From DAOVQB01 sp023128935 (lineage in GTDB: Bacteria > Eisenbacteria > RBG-16-71-46 > CAIMUX01 > WJJG01): 9,195 nucleotides of DNA. The position numbers and the translations under genes are program-made. Shown piece after piece: positions 1 through 6,574 of this stretch (position 1 is the stretch's first letter; the number at the start of each line of letters is the position of its first letter). The stretch lies in the NCBI GenBank assembly GCA_030628905.1, contig DAOVQB010000180.1:1-9195 (forward strand), given 5' to 3'. The notes beneath the pieces are model-generated. The model ran no database searches. It saw only the letters and a list, made by a program, of their open reading frames with translations, and was not told the origin of the DNA.

Positions 1-1
1 C

Positions 2-991
2 CAGTATTTCTACGAGAGAATTGAGACGCTGGCCTACCAATCTGTGCGCAACGAGTTGTCGTTTAGTTATCTGCATCCCGGCGGGCTCAATGCCGGCTTT
101 CTCTGTCGCCCCGATTTCGACAAGGACTTCCACGACCTGGGCCTCTTCCTGGGATGGGCACCGGACAGCTCTCGCAGCGTACGGATCAGTTACGCCTTTG
201 AGCATTTCCTCAACAACTACTGGTGGAAGAGCAGCTATCTTTTCCCTCGCGAACGCTGGGAGTACGATCGCTTTCCCCATTTCCTGGACATCTCGGGCCG
301 TTTCCCTCTGGGACGGTCGTTGTCCATCGGTATCGAACTTGGCCGTCTCATGCGAACCGAGAAGCGCGTATCCCGGGCGGAGGACGAACACTTCATCGCT
401 CGCTACCGCCGCACTCTGTCCGGCGATCGCCTGCGGCTCACGATGCGGGGAATCGGCGGTGAGCGCTGGGAAGGCTATCTAGCTGGGGGGGGGAAGTGGG
501 CGAAGATCTCCCACCACCCGGTGCCGGGTGAAGAGGAGGTCGTGCCGGAGACAGTGCGGCGATGGGAGTGGTGGCTGCGTCCTAGCCTTGATATTCCGTT
601 GACGTCCCGTTGGCGGTTCTCGCTGCTCGCCGAGTATCGGGAGCGGCGCGAAGAAAACCAAAACGCCACTGCTCCCGGGGGACGCTACCTCTATATGGCG
701 GTCTCACGCAGCTGGCAGGGGAGTCTCTCTTGGAGAGCGCACTCGCGCCTTCACCTTGACTTCGGCTTCGCCCGGAACAGGTTCTCAGGCAGCCCCGTTA
801 CAGACCCCGACTGGAATCCTCTCGTCCGCGAGGATCACCACCGCAGCGAGAATCGCCTCTTCGTCGCTTTTGAAATGCTGGTCGGCGGCGTACGCCTGCG
901 GTTGATCGAAAGCATCGAGCTGGACGATGAGGACTACCGAGTGGTTGCCATTCACGACAAGGGTTTCGTCCAGTTGCTGGCTATCTTCTGA
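2..991 (+). CDS. Outer-membrane beta-barrel-like protein, 3' part (5' end outside window)
   Basis: The frame is open from the window edge to a TGA at 989-991, giving 329 visible residues. A GTG at 44 is possible but is probably internal, because the reading before it has the same character. The sequence is rich in Tyr, Trp, Phe and Arg with short alternating polar/hydrophobic stretches separated by acidic or Gly/Pro turns, as in transmembrane beta-strands. The last residues, GFVQLLAIF, end in Phe, which fits the C-terminal signal read by the BAM outer-membrane assembly machinery. From this I infer an outer-membrane barrel. I do not recognise the family, and no catalytic motif is visible. A run of nine G at 485-493 encodes three Gly codons and could slip. 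The gene is convergent with the ZU5 repeat gene, with 160 bp between their stops. Start, signal peptide and full length cannot be seen. A soluble beta-rich protein is the alternative. Confidence 0.6.
   Translation, partial: QYFYERIETLAYQSVRNELSFSYLHPGGLNAGFLCRPDFDKDFHDLGLFLGWAPDSSRSVRISYAFEHFLNNYWWKSSYLFPRERWEYDRFPHFLDISGRFPLGRSLSIGIELGRLMRTEKRVSRAEDEHFIARYRRTLSGDRLRLTMRGIGGERWEGYLAGGGKWAKISHHPVPGEEEVVPETVRRWEWWLRPSLDIPLTSRWRFSLLAEYRERREENQNATAPGGRYLYMAVSRSWQGSLSWRAHSRLHLDFGFARNRFSGSPVTDPDWNPLVREDHHRSENRLFVAFEMLVGGVRLRLIESIELDDEDYRVVAIHDKGFVQLLAIF
485..493 (+). repeat. Poly-G tract (G9) inside the barrel-like CDS
   Basis: Nine consecutive G form three GGG glycine codons. Reading the downstream frames by hand, gain of one G leads to a TGA at 529-531 and loss of one G to a TGA at 600-602, so slippage would truncate the protein. 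Homopolymeric G tracts in surface-protein genes act as phase-variation switches in several bacteria. Whether this one is variable is unknown. Confidence 0.6.
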
Positions 992-1070
992 CCGTGTAAG
1001 GGAGATCCTCGAAGATCGCTACGGCCTGCGCGCCACCCTGGTTACCATCCAGCTCCCTGTGCCTCCCGAC

Positions 1071-1109
1071 CCGGGGCTACCCATAGTTGCGTTTGGATCA
1101 ATAGCCCGG
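1071..1109. other. Inverted repeat between convergent genes
   Basis: The arms ccggggcta (1071-1079) and tagcccgg (1102-1109) pair with one bulged G across a loop of about 22 bases. It lies in the 160-bp gap between the two convergent stop codons, where a bidirectional terminator would be expected. There is no adjacent T-run on either strand, so intrinsic termination is unproven. The arm is followed by actattcatgaa, which could be a remnant of a mobile-element end, but nothing else supports that. Confidence 0.25.
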
Positions 1110-1151
1110 ACTATTCATGAAGCCGTTGTAGGCCCCCCTCTCGACGACCAC

Positions 1152-2825
1152 TTAGTTGACAAAGACCACATGGTTGATATTGGAAGACCACAACAACACA
1201 TGACTGTGAGAGTCGTACCCATCGGCCACGATAGGCACTTCTTCTTCCCAGAAGAGGGAGATGCTGGCCATGCCCGCATTAGTCTCACCGAGCTCGGTTT
1301 CGGTGAAGGTGTATGTGCCGGTATTGGGCACGTTGATGTTTAACCCTGTACCGCCCGCGCCGAAAACTATAATGTTTACCGTTGATCCGGCGCTGGCTCC
1401 ATTCCACTCCAGAGTGAACCCGTTCAGCGAAACATCCTGCATCATTTCCAGGTTGGTTACGTAGGGCTCGATTTCCATGATCCTAATCGGAATGTTCATC
1501 GACGGCACCGTGGCATAACCAACCACCTCCAAATCATAGGTGCTACCGATGGTTAGGTACTGGTGGTCTATATAATCGACATAAGAATAGGAGTCATCGC
1601 CATCCCACTCCAGCTCCCAGGTCCCGAAGGTTACTGTTCCCGCCTGCAGCGGTGTGACCGGGTCTTCGGCGACGACCGCATCGAAACGGGCGTGAAGCAA
1701 GTCGCTCCTGCTGATGGTTGTTTCGCCGTGATTGGAAAATGTCATGTTCACCTGCAGAACGGCGTAGATGCCTTCAGTGATGATGGGCGTAGGAACCGCG
1801 GCGACGAAATCCGAGAGATGATATATTCCGGATTCCACGAAGTTCTCGTCTTCATAAACACTGCTATCGAGTTCTTCCCAACCACTGCCCGCGTTGGTGA
1901 AAATGACGATGTCGTCTTCCACGGCATCGCCAAGGGTTGTTTCCGAGTAGCTAAAACGCAGCGTAGCCCTTTCGGCGAAGGTTGTTCCGCTGGGTTGTAT
2001 GCTATAGACAGGAGACAACAAAGTATAGCCCTCGGGGCCGGCCGGAGGTGAGGGATTGATTTCGGCTTCAAAAAGGATGCTTTCGGTCAGAGCTCCTGCG
2101 GGAATCACAAGCCGCCCGTCATCGCCGAGCATGACCGAACCGCCGTCGGGGCCGATGAGTCCGGACTGATCACTCAAATAGACCGATTTGATGTCGCTAG
2201 TAACAGCGATAATGTAACTATTTGGATCGTAGCCCGGAGCGTCGTCCAGCGTGATACGTTCGTAATGACTCAGAGTCAGGACACAGGCACCGAGATTGAG
2301 GCCTGCCAGATCGTCTGCTGTGAACGTGACACTGCCATTGTTGAGCAAACGTTTTGAAACCAACGCTTCTTGGCAGATCGATAGCACCACAGTGACGCTA
2401 TCGCCCGAAACGTCATTCCATTCCACGGTGAATCCCTGAACGGACAGCGCATCGCCGTTCTCGATGTTTGTGATCACAGGCTCGTGATCCACCATGGTTA
2501 TTGATCTCTCCAGAGCTGGCACCTCGGCGCTGGCAATAACATGGAAAGTGTATGTTCCACCCAGGTTCAGGAAATCGAAAGCAGAGGTGTTTTCGTCGAC
2601 GTAAGCGCAGATCATTTCGTCAAAGGACATACCGTAGTTGTTGCAATACACCGAATCCGGATGCATCGGCTCCACCGGACTGCAGGGATTGACCACCGCG
2701 TCGAAGCGAGCAATGATCATGTCAGTGCGATTGTTGTCAACGCCCTCACCGGCATAACTGACCAGGCGAAATACTTCGAAAAGGCCGTACACGCCCTGGG
2801 CAGATCCGCCGGCGGGCGTTGTCAC
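1152..2825 (-). CDS. ZU5-domain repeat protein, N-terminally truncated (likely remnant of a secreted protein)
   Basis: The 557 codons run from a GTG at 2825 to TAA at 1152-1154. Residues about 219-343 form a ZU5-like domain with GPDGGSV followed by DGRLVIPAGAL, and end in IYHLSDFVAAV. On either side lie two copies of one module (about 11-217 and 352-557). Both open with GVYGLFEV / GIYAVLQV, share ARFDAVV, and carry GFTVEWN / GFTLEWN and a final SDIKSVYLSD / SNINHVVFVN. The frame stays open above the GTG to a TAG at 2940-2942 and there reads ENTATAQITQLSDFAV, the typical tail of another ZU5-type domain. The chosen start therefore falls within a repeated unit, and there is no signal peptide. 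I infer that the gene once encoded a longer cell-surface or secreted protein and lost its 5' part. No enzymatic function is suggested; ZU5 modules are structural or adhesive. No ribosome binding site of note precedes the GTG. Confidence 0.6.
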   Translation of the reverse strand: MTTPAGGSAQGVYGLFEVFRLVSYAGEGVDNNRTDMIIARFDAVVNPCSPVEPMHPDSVYCNNYGMSFDEMICAYVDENTSAFDFLNLGGTYTFHVIASAEVPALERSITMVDHEPVITNIENGDALSVQGFTVEWNDVSGDSVTVVLSICQEALVSKRLLNNGSVTFTADDLAGLNLGACVLTLSHYERITLDDAPGYDPNSYIIAVTSDIKSVYLSDQSGLIGPDGGSVMLGDDGRLVIPAGALTESILFEAEINPSPPAGPEGYTLLSPVYSIQPSGTTFAERATLRFSYSETTLGDAVEDDIVIFTNAGSGWEELDSSVYEDENFVESGIYHLSDFVAAVPTPIITEGIYAVLQVNMTFSNHGETTISRSDLLHARFDAVVAEDPVTPLQAGTVTFGTWELEWDGDDSYSYVDYIDHQYLTIGSTYDLEVVGYATVPSMNIPIRIMEIEPYVTNLEMMQDVSLNGFTLEWNGASAGSTVNIIVFGAGGTGLNINVPNTGTYTFTETELGETNAGMASISLFWEEEVPIVADGYDSHSHVLLWSSNINHVVFVN

Positions 2826-2943
2826 GGCAAAATCCGACAGTTGCGTGATTTGGGCCGTGGCGGTGTTTTCGACAGAATCAGAAAGCGAGATTGGCCGAAA
2901 GTGCTTGACCGGATTACACCGTCCCTCTCTGAGGCTGGACTAG

Positions 2944-2952
2944 TGATAAGAT
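2944..2952 (+). promoter_or_regulatory. Possible extended -10 promoter element
   Basis: The sequence tgataagat fits TG-N-TAAGAT, an extended -10 hexamer. It lies 14 bases before a strong AGAGGAGGG ribosome binding site (2967-2975), so a transcript starting near 2959 would carry a short leader. I see no good -35 element, which extended -10 promoters can lack. The spacing supports the small ORF that follows, but the assignment is by eye only. Confidence 0.3.
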
Positions 2953-2982
2953 TGGTTCGGGGATTCAGAGGAGGGTCAGATC

Positions 2983-3144
2983 ATGGCCAATCAGGAAGCA
3001 GAATTCCAGAGCCGGACTGATCTCCGTCCCGCACTGGGTCCCGAAAACCCTGTCGGCCTTCATTCCTTGGACTTGATCGATCCTGAGAACAGTCTGGGTT
3101 CACTAACCGGAGATCGTTCTTGCCCTCAGGCGGCCGCTCCGTGA
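2983..3144 (+). CDS. Possible small ORF, 53 codons, unknown function
   Basis: An ATG at 2983 follows AGAGGAGGG (2967-2975) with seven bases between, one of the best ribosome binding sites in the window. The frame ends at TGA 3142-3144. The product begins MANQEAEFQS, contains LHSLDLIDPENSLG and ends PQAAAP. It has no membrane segment, signal peptide or known motif. Its distal two thirds (3038-3144) resemble 4435-4540, where LRP..RPE, FHSLELPD and SAAAP can be read in two frames. Several differences fall on synonymous positions, suggesting the sequence was once protein-coding. However, the two copies carry offset insertions or deletions relative to each other, and the terminal TGA corresponds to CGA in the other copy. 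This ORF may therefore itself be a decayed fragment of a longer gene. It could also be non-coding repeat DNA with a chance start. Confidence 0.3.
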   Translation: MANQEAEFQSRTDLRPALGPENPVGLHSLDLIDPENSLGSLTGDRSCPQAAAP

Positions 3145-3150
3145 TCCTCT
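3038..3150 (+). repeat. Diverged direct repeat, copy 1 of 2
   Basis: About 113 bp, aligned by eye with 4435-4546 in the same orientation. The best-matching blocks are gtcccgaaa (start), cttcattccttggacttg against tttcattctctggagttg, gagatc-N3-cttgcc, and gctccgtgatcctct against gctccgcgatcctct (end). Several one- or two-base gaps are needed. A shared gactag at 2938-2943 and 4378-4383 hints that similarity once extended further upstream. The origin is unknown. Confidence 0.55.
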
Positions 3151-3483
3151 TGAGCCACGCCTATCCCCGAACACCAATCAACACTGGCACTTCACGGGCT
3201 ACTGGCCCGATCATCCCTCTCCGAGACCCATGAAGTTCGGAGTTGTGGTAAGATGATGGTGTCAAGTCGGCGGACACGAGGTTTCTGGGACCCACAGGGG
3301 TCTGGAAACGGAACTATGGTCCGGCTAGTGAGGTACTTCCAGAGGAAACGTGGAGCCAACAGATAGGCCGGGCCTACCGTCACCGCGCCAGTTCCCGATC
3401 CTACCAACGGTCGATTCTCGTGGCCGGCAGAGACATCTCTGGACCTTCGGTCTCCACCTGTACTGTCAGGCAGGAAGGCAGCC

Positions 3484-4290
3484 ATGGACACTGCGCACGT
3501 CATGCACCGTCACTTCTCACTCATTGCCCCGTCGTACCGAAGTCTGCGGACGAGCGACCTTGAACCGATTCTCGCTATTGCTGAGTGCATGGTACCACTA
3601 AAGCGACTTCGAGCCACAGACATCTGCTGTGGAGCAGGACGCTATGACCTTCTGCTGCTACGACATCTCGATATCTTCCATCTGACTTGCATCGATAGAG
3701 ACGAGTCGATGCTGCTCCAGACCCAGCGATATCTTCGTAGCCATGGGATTAGCCGGTTTCGAACGCTCAAGGCGAATTCACAAGAGATCCCGCTGGAACA
3801 TCAATCCATGGACTGCATCGTGACGTTCAATGCGATCCATCATATGAACTTCCCGAGATTCATCTCCCAGTGTGCCAACATCATCAGCCGTCGCGGGAAA
3901 GTATTCATCTATACCCGCACGAGACGCCAGAACGCCAGGAGCATCTGGGGACGGTATTTCCCCCGGTTCGTGGAGAAAGAAACCCGGCTATACAAACTTG
4001 ATGAAATGGTGGCGGGGGTGCGAGAGGTGGGCTACTTGTCACTGGACGCAGTGAAGTGTTTTCGGTATAAGCGCAGAGCGCCGCTTGAGCAGCTCGTCGA
4101 GAAGGCCTGCAGGCATCACTACTCGACGTTTGCTCTGTACACGAGGGACGAATTCGAGCAGGCGCTTTCGGAGTTCCAGGATAGGATCAGAAGGGTCTTC
4201 AAACGCCCGGCCCCAATCACATGGTTTGATGAGAATGTCCTATTGGTCCTGAGCCCGAGACGGACGACCGGCGGAGCCGCATGCACGTAG
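3484..4290 (+). CDS. Class I SAM-dependent methyltransferase
   Basis: The product has 268 residues, a usual size for a small Rossmann-fold (Methyltransf_11/25-like) methyltransferase. Motif I is at about 44-53 (ATDICCGAGR, with D46, G50 and G52), the SAM-ribose acidic position is around D71 (CIDRDESML), and D110-H120 (DCIVTFNAIHHM) is the motif II/III region common in this superfamily. The basic, aromatic C-terminal half probably forms the substrate side, so the substrate (small molecule, lipid or other) cannot be named. There is no signal peptide or membrane segment, so it should be cytoplasmic. The start at 3484 is chosen because AGGAAGG at 3472-3478 precedes it by five bases; a second Met at codon 7 is possible. 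It stands alone, with 427 bp before the next gene, and is flanked by two diverged direct repeats. This could reflect insertion or duplication, but its own coding looks intact. Confidence 0.85.
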   Translation: MDTAHVMHRHFSLIAPSYRSLRTSDLEPILAIAECMVPLKRLRATDICCGAGRYDLLLLRHLDIFHLTCIDRDESMLLQTQRYLRSHGISRFRTLKANSQEIPLEHQSMDCIVTFNAIHHMNFPRFISQCANIISRRGKVFIYTRTRRQNARSIWGRYFPRFVEKETRLYKLDEMVAGVREVGYLSLDAVKCFRYKRRAPLEQLVEKACRHHYSTFALYTRDEFEQALSEFQDRIRRVFKRPAPITWFDENVLLVLSPRRTTGGAACT

Positions 4291-4717
4291 CTGGGGGAGA
4301 AGGTGGGTCCTCCTGTAATGATCAGTGAGATGACGCGCACAGCCTCCCGCTGCGGGCGGCAGCCCCGCCGGCAGGAAGACTAGCACAACGGGGGGAGAAA
4401 TCATATCGAGGGTTGGCCCTCAGACCACCTGTGCGTCCCGAAACTCTATCGCCTTTCATTCTCTGGAGTTGCCTGACTCCAATTGCCTTGGCATCCACCT
4501 GCCTGAGATCCTACTTGCCGTCTCAGCCGCTGCTCCGCGATCCTCTCTATGCGTGTCTTCGTCTACGGCACATCATCGACAGTGTCTGACGCAAGATAGA
4601 TGAGGCGGTTACCTGTCGTCAGGGTTGCGTGTATTTCCTGGCCCAAGTTCCCGTCTACTAGACAGAGAACATGTCCTGGATGTTGGCAGCGGGCCTTGCG
4701 CGGATTGGGAGGCGCAT
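4291..4717. other. Gene-poor stretch before the CotH-like gene
   Basis: These 427 bp hold no intact gene. A GC-rich self-complementary stretch at about 4350-4374 (gcggg 4352-4356 against cccgc 4364-4368) could end the methyltransferase transcript but lacks a T-run. Positions 4435-4546 are the second copy of the diverged repeat. Just before it, ggggggagaaatcata resembles the ribosome-binding-site and start region of the small ORF at 2983, with ATA in place of ATG. I see no clear promoter for the CotH-like gene. Confidence 0.45.
4435..4546 (+). repeat. Diverged direct repeat, copy 2 of 2 (degenerate)
   Basis: This is the counterpart of 3038-3150. Read as codons, it gives LRPPVRPETLS in one frame and FHSLELPDSNCLGIH then LPEILLAVSAAAPRSSL in another, so a one-base shift separates the halves. 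The first copy reads LRPALGPENP and LHSLDLIDPENSLG, and reads EIVLAL only in a shifted frame. Both copies thus look like independently frameshifted relics of one ancestral coding sequence. No start codon is available in the long frame here. It lies 172 bp upstream of the CotH-like start. Confidence 0.5.
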
Positions 4718-6460
4718 ATGAGACGTTCCATTGGGTTGTTCTGCCTGTGCGCCTGCATCGTCACCGGGAGCTTGACGCATTCGAGTCTCGCACAGGACTG
4801 CAACGACCTCTACAACCCTGATCAGGTTCTCACGCTCGATATCACAATGAACTCGGCCGATTGGGAGTCACTGCTTGTCTCCTGTCCCGAGGGGGTCTGC
4901 CCGCTTCCCCATACGTATTGGGAGGCGTATCTGAGCTGTGGCGGAAGCGAGCCGATTCTGATCGGCATCCGTCGCAAGAACGATCTGGCCGAACCGTCCG
5001 AGCAAAACCCCCAGAAGGTTTCTCTCAAGCTCGACATCAATGAATTCGTCTCTGGGCAGACGTTTGCCGGCAAGAAGAAGCTGAGCCTGGAGAACGGTTC
5101 CGATGGAGCCCTGGTGACCGAAGGTATGGCCTGGCAAATCTACCAGGCTGCCGGCTTCGTCGCCGGCCGATCGGCCTGGGCCGAGGTCTACGTCAACGGC
5201 GAGTACAAGGGGCTCTACTCCAATGTCGAACAGGTTGACAAGACTTACCTGACCGACCACGGCATCGACAACGGTGGGTTCCTCTTCAAGGTTGAGGAAC
5301 AGAAAACCCGCGAGTCTGAAACGAACCCATTTGCCTTCTGCTGGTACCCGTTCGACCACCCCCACCAGCCACCCGAGGAACCCACCCCAGGCGACTGGCT
5401 GGATCAGACGCTCTGGCGGGTGAACACGCCCAACCTACTGACCTTCGCGGTTGCTGAAAATTTCATCGCCAATACAGACGGCGCAGTCCAGAAGATGACG
5501 AACTACTATTACTACGACTGGTCAATCCTCCCCGGCGACGATCCGGCCGGCCAGCAACCCCGTCTTTACTTCCCGTGGGACCTGGATACGACCATGCGAA
5601 GTCAGGTGACCGACATGCCTCTTCTTGATTCCGGGCCGGGGCACTTACAGCAGGGGCTCATCGAGGAGTTGGACGAGTCCGGTGCGCCGTTCAGCTACCC
5701 GACCTTCCAGGCAGACTACTACACCACCTACAAAGATCTCGTAAACGGGCCCTTGTCCCTGGCCGAGATGCTCGCCTTGGCAAATCACATCGAGCTGGTG
5801 ATCTCCGCATCCATGGATGCCGATCCCTTCCAGCAGACCGGCTCGTCTGCCGACGCGTTTCAGCGGGTACGCGAGTTCATCCAGGATCGAGTGGCTTCGA
5901 TCGTGAGCCAACTCATCGACGCTGGGCAGGGGTTCCCGCTGGAAACCACGGTCGTGGGCAGCGGGAGCGTCAGATGCGATCCGGACAAGCCAACCATCTA
6001 CGATGCAGGCGAACAGGTCGAACTCAATGCCGACCCCGAGCCCGGCTGGGAATTCGATTGCTGGTCGGGGGATGCGTCCGGTACGGAGAATCCTCTCTAC
6101 ATCACCATGGATCAGTCTATGTCGATCGTTGCGATCTTCGTCCAAGCCCAAAGCGCTGTGGATGCGGCTGACGCCATTCCCCCACCGACGCAGATCCTGC
6201 TCAGCTGTCCTAATCCCTTCGGCTCGACGGCGGCCATCTCATTCTTCCTGCCGGAGGCTGGCGAGGTTTGTGTTCACATCTATGATCCTGCCGGACGCTT
6301 GGTGGCACGGCCATTCCATGGGCCGGCAGAGTCTGGCGAACACAAGGTCGTGTGGGACGGCCGGACCGACGAGGGCAAGCTTCTGCCTCCTGGGGTATAC
6401 TATTGCCGTCTCGAGAGCGGAGCTAGCTTCCTCGCAATGCCCATTGTGCGACTGAAGTAA
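4718..6460 (+). CDS. Secreted CotH-kinase family protein with InlB-type repeat and FlgD-like C-terminal domain
   Basis: The product has 580 residues. The start at 4718 is chosen because GGGAGG (4707-4712) lies five bases before it and a signal peptide follows at once (MRR, hydrophobic core 5-20, likely cleavage SLA|QD after residue 25). An upstream ATG at 4625 would bury the signal peptide. Residues about 35-400 match the CotH protein-kinase fold: GIRRKND at 83-89, KKKLSLENG at 119-127, AEVYVNGEYKGLYSNVEQVD at 155-174, NTD then NYYYYDW at 252-268, and FPWDLDTTM at 285-293. In B. subtilis CotH two Asp are catalytic or metal-binding; here D254 and D288/D290 are the likely equivalents. Residues 410-475 look like a divergent InlB B-repeat (VVGSGSV...GWEFDCWSGD). 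Residues about 492-580 (SCPNPFGSTA ... VWDGRTDEGKLLPPGVYYCRL) are the FlgD-like / T9SS-type C-terminal domain. It probably acts outside the cell; its substrate is unknown. Transcribed convergently with the transporter gene. Confidence 0.88.
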   Translation: MRRSIGLFCLCACIVTGSLTHSSLAQDCNDLYNPDQVLTLDITMNSADWESLLVSCPEGVCPLPHTYWEAYLSCGGSEPILIGIRRKNDLAEPSEQNPQKVSLKLDINEFVSGQTFAGKKKLSLENGSDGALVTEGMAWQIYQAAGFVAGRSAWAEVYVNGEYKGLYSNVEQVDKTYLTDHGIDNGGFLFKVEEQKTRESETNPFAFCWYPFDHPHQPPEEPTPGDWLDQTLWRVNTPNLLTFAVAENFIANTDGAVQKMTNYYYYDWSILPGDDPAGQQPRLYFPWDLDTTMRSQVTDMPLLDSGPGHLQQGLIEELDESGAPFSYPTFQADYYTTYKDLVNGPLSLAEMLALANHIELVISASMDADPFQQTGSSADAFQRVREFIQDRVASIVSQLIDAGQGFPLETTVVGSGSVRCDPDKPTIYDAGEQVELNADPEPGWEFDCWSGDASGTENPLYITMDQSMSIVAIFVQAQSAVDAADAIPPPTQILLSCPNPFGSTAAISFFLPEAGEVCVHIYDPAGRLVARPFHGPAESGEHKVVWDGRTDEGKLLPPGVYYCRLESGASFLAMPIVRLK

Positions 6461-6515
6461 GCGGTGGGACGCCGGTGATCGAAACCACCTGGGGCGCAAT
6501 CAAGGCGATGTTTCG

Positions 6516-6531
6516 GCTGTGAGCCCACAGC
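6516..6531. other. Short hairpin between convergent genes
   Basis: gctgtg (6516-6521) and cacagc (6526-6531) form a perfect 6-bp stem with a four-base loop. It lies in the 114-bp gap between the convergent stops of the CotH-like and transporter genes. No T-run follows on either strand, so it is at best a weak terminator candidate. Nothing else is apparent in this gap. Confidence 0.3.
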
Positions 6532-6574
6532 GGGGAATGTGCCAGGCTTGAATGAACAGGAGAATCACAACCAC

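Larger units (their letters stand above)
2826..3483. other. Long stretch without an established gene
   Basis: This 658-bp stretch separates the truncated ZU5 gene from the divergent methyltransferase. Positions 2826-2939 continue the ZU5 reading frame on the minus strand without a usable start. Positions 2944-3144 contain a possible promoter, ribosome binding site and 53-codon ORF on the plus strand. Positions 3038-3150 are one copy of a diverged direct repeat. From 3151 to 3470 I see no gene. A minus-strand ORF at 3192-3503 is Arg/Ser/Pro-rich with no recognisable motif, and I treat it as spurious. Confidence 0.5.

Noticed and set aside
1102..1116. tagcccggactattc as an insertion-sequence end
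   Set aside because: No transposase, matching opposite end or target duplication is visible, so it was only mentioned within the inverted-repeat note.
927..1343. 138-codon plus-strand ORF across the convergent gap
   Set aside because: It overlaps the ends of both convergent genes out of frame and shows no motif; an alternative-frame shadow.
3192..3503. 103-codon minus-strand ORF before the methyltransferase
   Set aside because: Its start overlaps the methyltransferase 5' end, the composition is Arg/Ser/Pro-rich, and there is no ribosome binding site or family signature.
4625..4717. Upstream in-frame start for the CotH-like gene
   Set aside because: It would place 31 residues before a clear signal peptide, whereas 4718 has GGGAGG at ideal distance.
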